NCBI GenBank assembly: GCA_964583335.1
Contig: CAZOVG010000001.1
Span: 62,001-126,000 of the forward strand
DNA: 64,000 nucleotides
DNA from: JAGNKE01 sp964583335
Lineage (GTDB): Bacteria > Pseudomonadota > Alphaproteobacteria > Micavibrionales > Micavibrionaceae
Reading direction: 5' to 3'
Shown: piece after piece, positions 61,777-64,000 of the stretch
Layout of the letters: each line of letters begins with the position of its first letter
How positions within the stretch are numbered: the stretch's first letter is position 1
Translations under genes and position numbers: made by a program
Notes under the pieces: model-generated
Told to the model about the DNA's origin: nothing
Database searches by the model: none
What the model saw: the letters and a program-made list of their open reading frames with translations, nothing else

Positions 61777-62106
61777 TTATTCAAAGGTCTGGACGAGGCC
61801 GTCCTGCTCGCGTTCGAGGCGGACTTCGCGGCCCACGCGGCGCATATTGTCGGCGGCGGCTAGCGGCGCGGCGGCTAGAGCGGTGGCGACTACGGCCAGA
61901 AAGGCGGCGGCGGTTTTATCGTCGGCGAATTGCTGGCTCCAGTCTACGGCTTGATTGAGGATGACGAAACCCGTCGGCCCGAGGGTGATGATCCCCGCCT
62001 CGCCCGCCAGTGCCTGACGGTCGGTCTTGGCCTGCTGCACGAAGCCCCGGTACAGATCGCCCGGAACGAAGCGCAGATTCCCTATATCCCCTGGTTTTTC
62101 CGGCAT
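61777..62106 (-). CDS. Protein of unknown function
   Basis: I do not recognise this 109-residue protein. It begins MPEKPGDIGNLRFVPGDLYR. A central block AGIITLGPTGFVILNQAVDW is followed by an Ala-rich stretch FLAVVATALAAAPLAAADN that could be a helix or a weak membrane segment. It is divergent from the HAD phosphatase gene. Confidence 0.6.
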   Translation of the reverse strand: MPEKPGDIGNLRFVPGDLYRGFVQQAKTDRQALAGEAGIITLGPTGFVILNQAVDWSQQFADDKTAAAFLAVVATALAAAPLAAADNMRRVGREVRLEREQDGLVQTFE

Positions 62107-62158
62107 TTTTTCAGTCCTGTTGTATTTTTCTTCCCACTATAATACCCCTATATACACC

Positions 62159-62839
62159 ATGATGCAAAAATTTCCCATAAAACTCGTTATTTTCGACTGC
62201 GACGGCACGCTGGTGGACAGCGAGCTTTTGAATAACATGGCTATGGTCGAGGTTTTACAGGGTTTTGGGCTGGCGAAATATGACCTTGACCATGCGCTGG
62301 AGCATTTCACGGGCCTGCGGTTCAGCCAGATTCTTGAGAATATCACACGCGAGACGGGCTACCCATTCCCGCCCGACGCGGCGCGGGGTTACCTTTCCGC
62401 CGTGCGGCGTCTGGCCCCCACCCATATGAAGCCTGTTGCGGGGGCGGAGGAGCTGGTGCGGCATGTGCTCGGCGGCTATAAGGCCTGCGTGGTTTCCAAC
62501 GGGGAGCGGAATAACGTTCTGACCTCGCTGGAGATGACGGGGCTGCGGCGCTATTTCAAGGACGAGCATATTTTCAGCGGGCTGATGGCGGCGGCCAAGC
62601 CCGCGCCGGATCTGTTCCTGCTGGCGATGGAGCGGCTGGACGAGGCGCCGGGGGAGACGCTGATCATCGAGGATTCCGCCGTGGGCGTGACGGGCGGGGT
62701 GGCGTCCGGCGCGAGCGTGTGGGGTTTTACGGGGACGCATCATGCACCGGAGGCGCAGGCGGCGGCGTTGACAGCTGCGGGGGCGCGTTGGGTTTTCGCG
62801 GATATGGCAGAGGCGTTAGATAAGATCAGGCCTATTTAG
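62159..62839 (+). CDS. HAD-superfamily phosphatase/phosphomutase
   Basis: This 226-residue HAD hydrolase (subfamily IA type) has motif I LVIFDCDGTLVDSE with the nucleophile and acid Asp, motif II CVVSNGERNN, and motif III/IV AKPAPDLFLLAMERL...IIEDSAVGVTGG. It resembles beta-phosphoglucomutase and phosphoglycolate phosphatase groups; the substrate cannot be fixed. The ATG at 62159 precedes the fold directly, and the longer frame overlaps the divergent gene. The ribosome site is weak. Confidence 0.85.
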   Translation: MMQKFPIKLVIFDCDGTLVDSELLNNMAMVEVLQGFGLAKYDLDHALEHFTGLRFSQILENITRETGYPFPPDAARGYLSAVRRLAPTHMKPVAGAEELVRHVLGGYKACVVSNGERNNVLTSLEMTGLRRYFKDEHIFSGLMAAAKPAPDLFLLAMERLDEAPGETLIIEDSAVGVTGGVASGASVWGFTGTHHAPEAQAAALTAAGARWVFADMAEALDKIRPI

Positions 62840-63173
62840 CCTTGTTTGTATTTTTGCATACTCTATGACACTGCAAATTACGCCAGGCGACTAAGGGATC
62901 TTCTTCTGCGCTGTCGGGCGGTGTCAGACACTCTTTTAGGCAGTCTTGGTCTTTAGAGGCCGAGTTTTCGGCAGCGCGCTCTTCCTGAAGCCTTCGCCAC
63001 CTATGCAGCGGATCTTCTTCGGTCTCGCATTTTTCCTTGTCGTAGTCCGGGTGGGATTCGATGCAGTATGCCGGAACTTCCTCGCCCTCAGATTTGGCTC
63101 CAACAACGGGCATTGCCAAAGCGGCAAGCAACAAAGTCATTATAAAGAACGACTGTATGATTTCGCTCAGCAT
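62832..63173 (-). CDS. Secreted Cys-containing protein, unknown
   Basis: This 113-residue protein has a signal peptide (IIQSFFIMTLLLAALAMPVVGA). The mature part has six Cys and two related EEDPLxxWRxLQ segments (EEDPLHRWRRLQ and EEDPLVAWRNLQ), so it looks like a small internal duplication stabilised by disulfides. I do not recognise the family. Its 3' end overlaps the end of the HAD gene by 8 bp on the opposite strand. Confidence 0.65.
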   Translation of the reverse strand: MLSEIIQSFFIMTLLLAALAMPVVGAKSEGEEVPAYCIESHPDYDKEKCETEEDPLHRWRRLQEERAAENSASKDQDCLKECLTPPDSAEEDPLVAWRNLQCHRVCKNTNKAK

Positions 63174-63229
63174 CTTAAAGCCACGTCTTTCGAGGCGGTC
63201 CGCGAAAATATGAACGCGCCGTATGCGGA

Positions 63230-63874
63230 CTATTCCGCCGAGTTGCGGGCGGCGAGGGCCGCGTCCTTGGCCTTCTTTTCCAGCTTTGTCTTACGGACGT
63301 GCAGGAAGATCAGCATGGTCGCCAGCGTGATGACGAAGCATACGAAGACGAAGATGAAGAATTTGTCGAGGTCTTCGGGGGCCAGAATCTCGCCGCAGTA
63401 ATAGCCCAGAAGCGTCAGGCTCACGGTCCAGATCGCGCCGCCCACGACGTTGTAGAACATGAACGTGCGGTAGTTCATTTCGGAAGCGCCGGCCAGAAGG
63501 CTGACGAAGGCGCGGATGGGGAAGAAGCGCGCGATGACCAGCGCCCAGCTGCCGTAATTGTTGTAAAATTCCTTGGCCTTGTCGAGCATTTCGGCGTCAA
63601 TATGTTTGCCCGCCTTGCCCGCGCGGATCGCCGGTCCGGCCTTTTCGCCCAACCAGTACCCGATACAGTAGCCGATGATCGAGCCGATGAAACACAGCAA
63701 CATGACCAGCCAGAGGTCCAGAATGCCCTGAGAGGCCAGGAAACCCGTCACGAAGAGCAGGCTGTCGCTCGGCATGAAAAAGAAGATAATCACTCCGTTT
63801 TCCAGAATGATTGAAATGAGGATTCCCAAGTATCCGATTGATTTGACGAAGGGAATTAAATCCGGCCCGAGCAT
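63230..63874 (-). CDS. DedA family membrane protein
   Basis: This 214-residue DedA/SNARE-associated family protein belongs to a group implicated in lipid scrambling and membrane homeostasis. It has ENGVIIFFFMPSDSLLFVTG, the re-entrant-like GSIIGYCIGYWLGEKAG and the conserved ARFFPIRAFVSLLAGASEMN. A last membrane helix and a basic tail follow. Length is typical. A paralogue count cannot be given from one window. Confidence 0.93.
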   Translation of the reverse strand: MLGPDLIPFVKSIGYLGILISIILENGVIIFFFMPSDSLLFVTGFLASQGILDLWLVMLLCFIGSIIGYCIGYWLGEKAGPAIRAGKAGKHIDAEMLDKAKEFYNNYGSWALVIARFFPIRAFVSLLAGASEMNYRTFMFYNVVGGAIWTVSLTLLGYYCGEILAPEDLDKFFIFVFVCFVITLATMLIFLHVRKTKLEKKAKDAALAARNSAE

Positions 63875-64000
63875 CGTTTTCTTTAACTTTTTGCAGCTTC
63901 GCTAAAAATCCTGCTGCACTTTATCCTATCGGCGGGACGAAAAGCAAACTGAATAAGAAAAAAAACGATTGTGCCCAACCCCCCTACTCGTTTGGCTTTC

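Overview
The window is a chromosomal segment of an alphaproteobacterium. The strongest marker is a GcrA-type cell-cycle regulator, a family known essentially only from Alphaproteobacteria. The gene order acpS-lepB-rnc-era, spoT next to rpoZ, an intracellular polyhydroxyalkanoate depolymerase and high-GC codon use agree with this. I cannot name the order; a deep, Micavibrio/Rhodospirillales-like lineage is only a guess.

Layout. 0.1-6.2 kb: secreted DUF1223 protein, polA, an HI0933-type flavoprotein and an RsuA-type pseudouridine synthase. 6.2-17.2 kb: pheS and pheT, unusually separated by an acetyltransferase gene and a large opposing gene; two tandem GNAT paralogues; two AT-rich genes that look acquired; fadD, whose last codons are duplicated around one of those AT-rich genes; and a two-domain cold-shock protein. 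17.2-22.4 kb: an operon of three very large prepilin-like proteins that carry tail-fibre-like and Cys-rich modules. 22.4-31.1 kb: gcrA, era, rnc, lepB, acpS, apt, spoT, rpoZ, a NYN-domain protein and a family 5 uracil-DNA glycosylase. 31.1-32.7 kb: a retron, made of a reverse transcriptase gene preceded by a foldable msr-msd RNA bounded by a perfect 13-bp inverted repeat. 32.7-41.7 kb: a YdbL/YnbE/YdbH lipid-transport operon, phaZ, leuA with a leucine-rich leader peptide, cnoX, a prolyl-tRNA editing-type deacylase and tRNA-Gly(GCC). 41.8-53.9 kb: a CoA-transferase, an MscS channel, a CorA/ZntB transporter, PBP1A, MlaFE and a VanX-like dipeptidase. 53.9-64 kb: alr, dnaB, the rplI-rpsR-rpsF operon, fabD, fabG, a HAD phosphatase and a DedA protein.

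Most of the window is housekeeping: replication, translation, stringent response, fatty acids and envelope. Two independent phospholipid-transport modules (YdbH-YnbE-YdbL and MlaFE) lie near PBP1A, Alr and the VanX-like enzyme, so envelope maintenance is a recurring theme.

The most notable accessory system is the retron at about 31.13-32.61 kb. Its RT motifs are intact, and its upstream RNA has the a1/a2 repeat, short msr hairpins and an msd hairpin. It has no obvious linked effector, so it may be undescribed. The second is the giant prepilin operon. All functional statements are read from sequence motifs by eye; no database search was possible.
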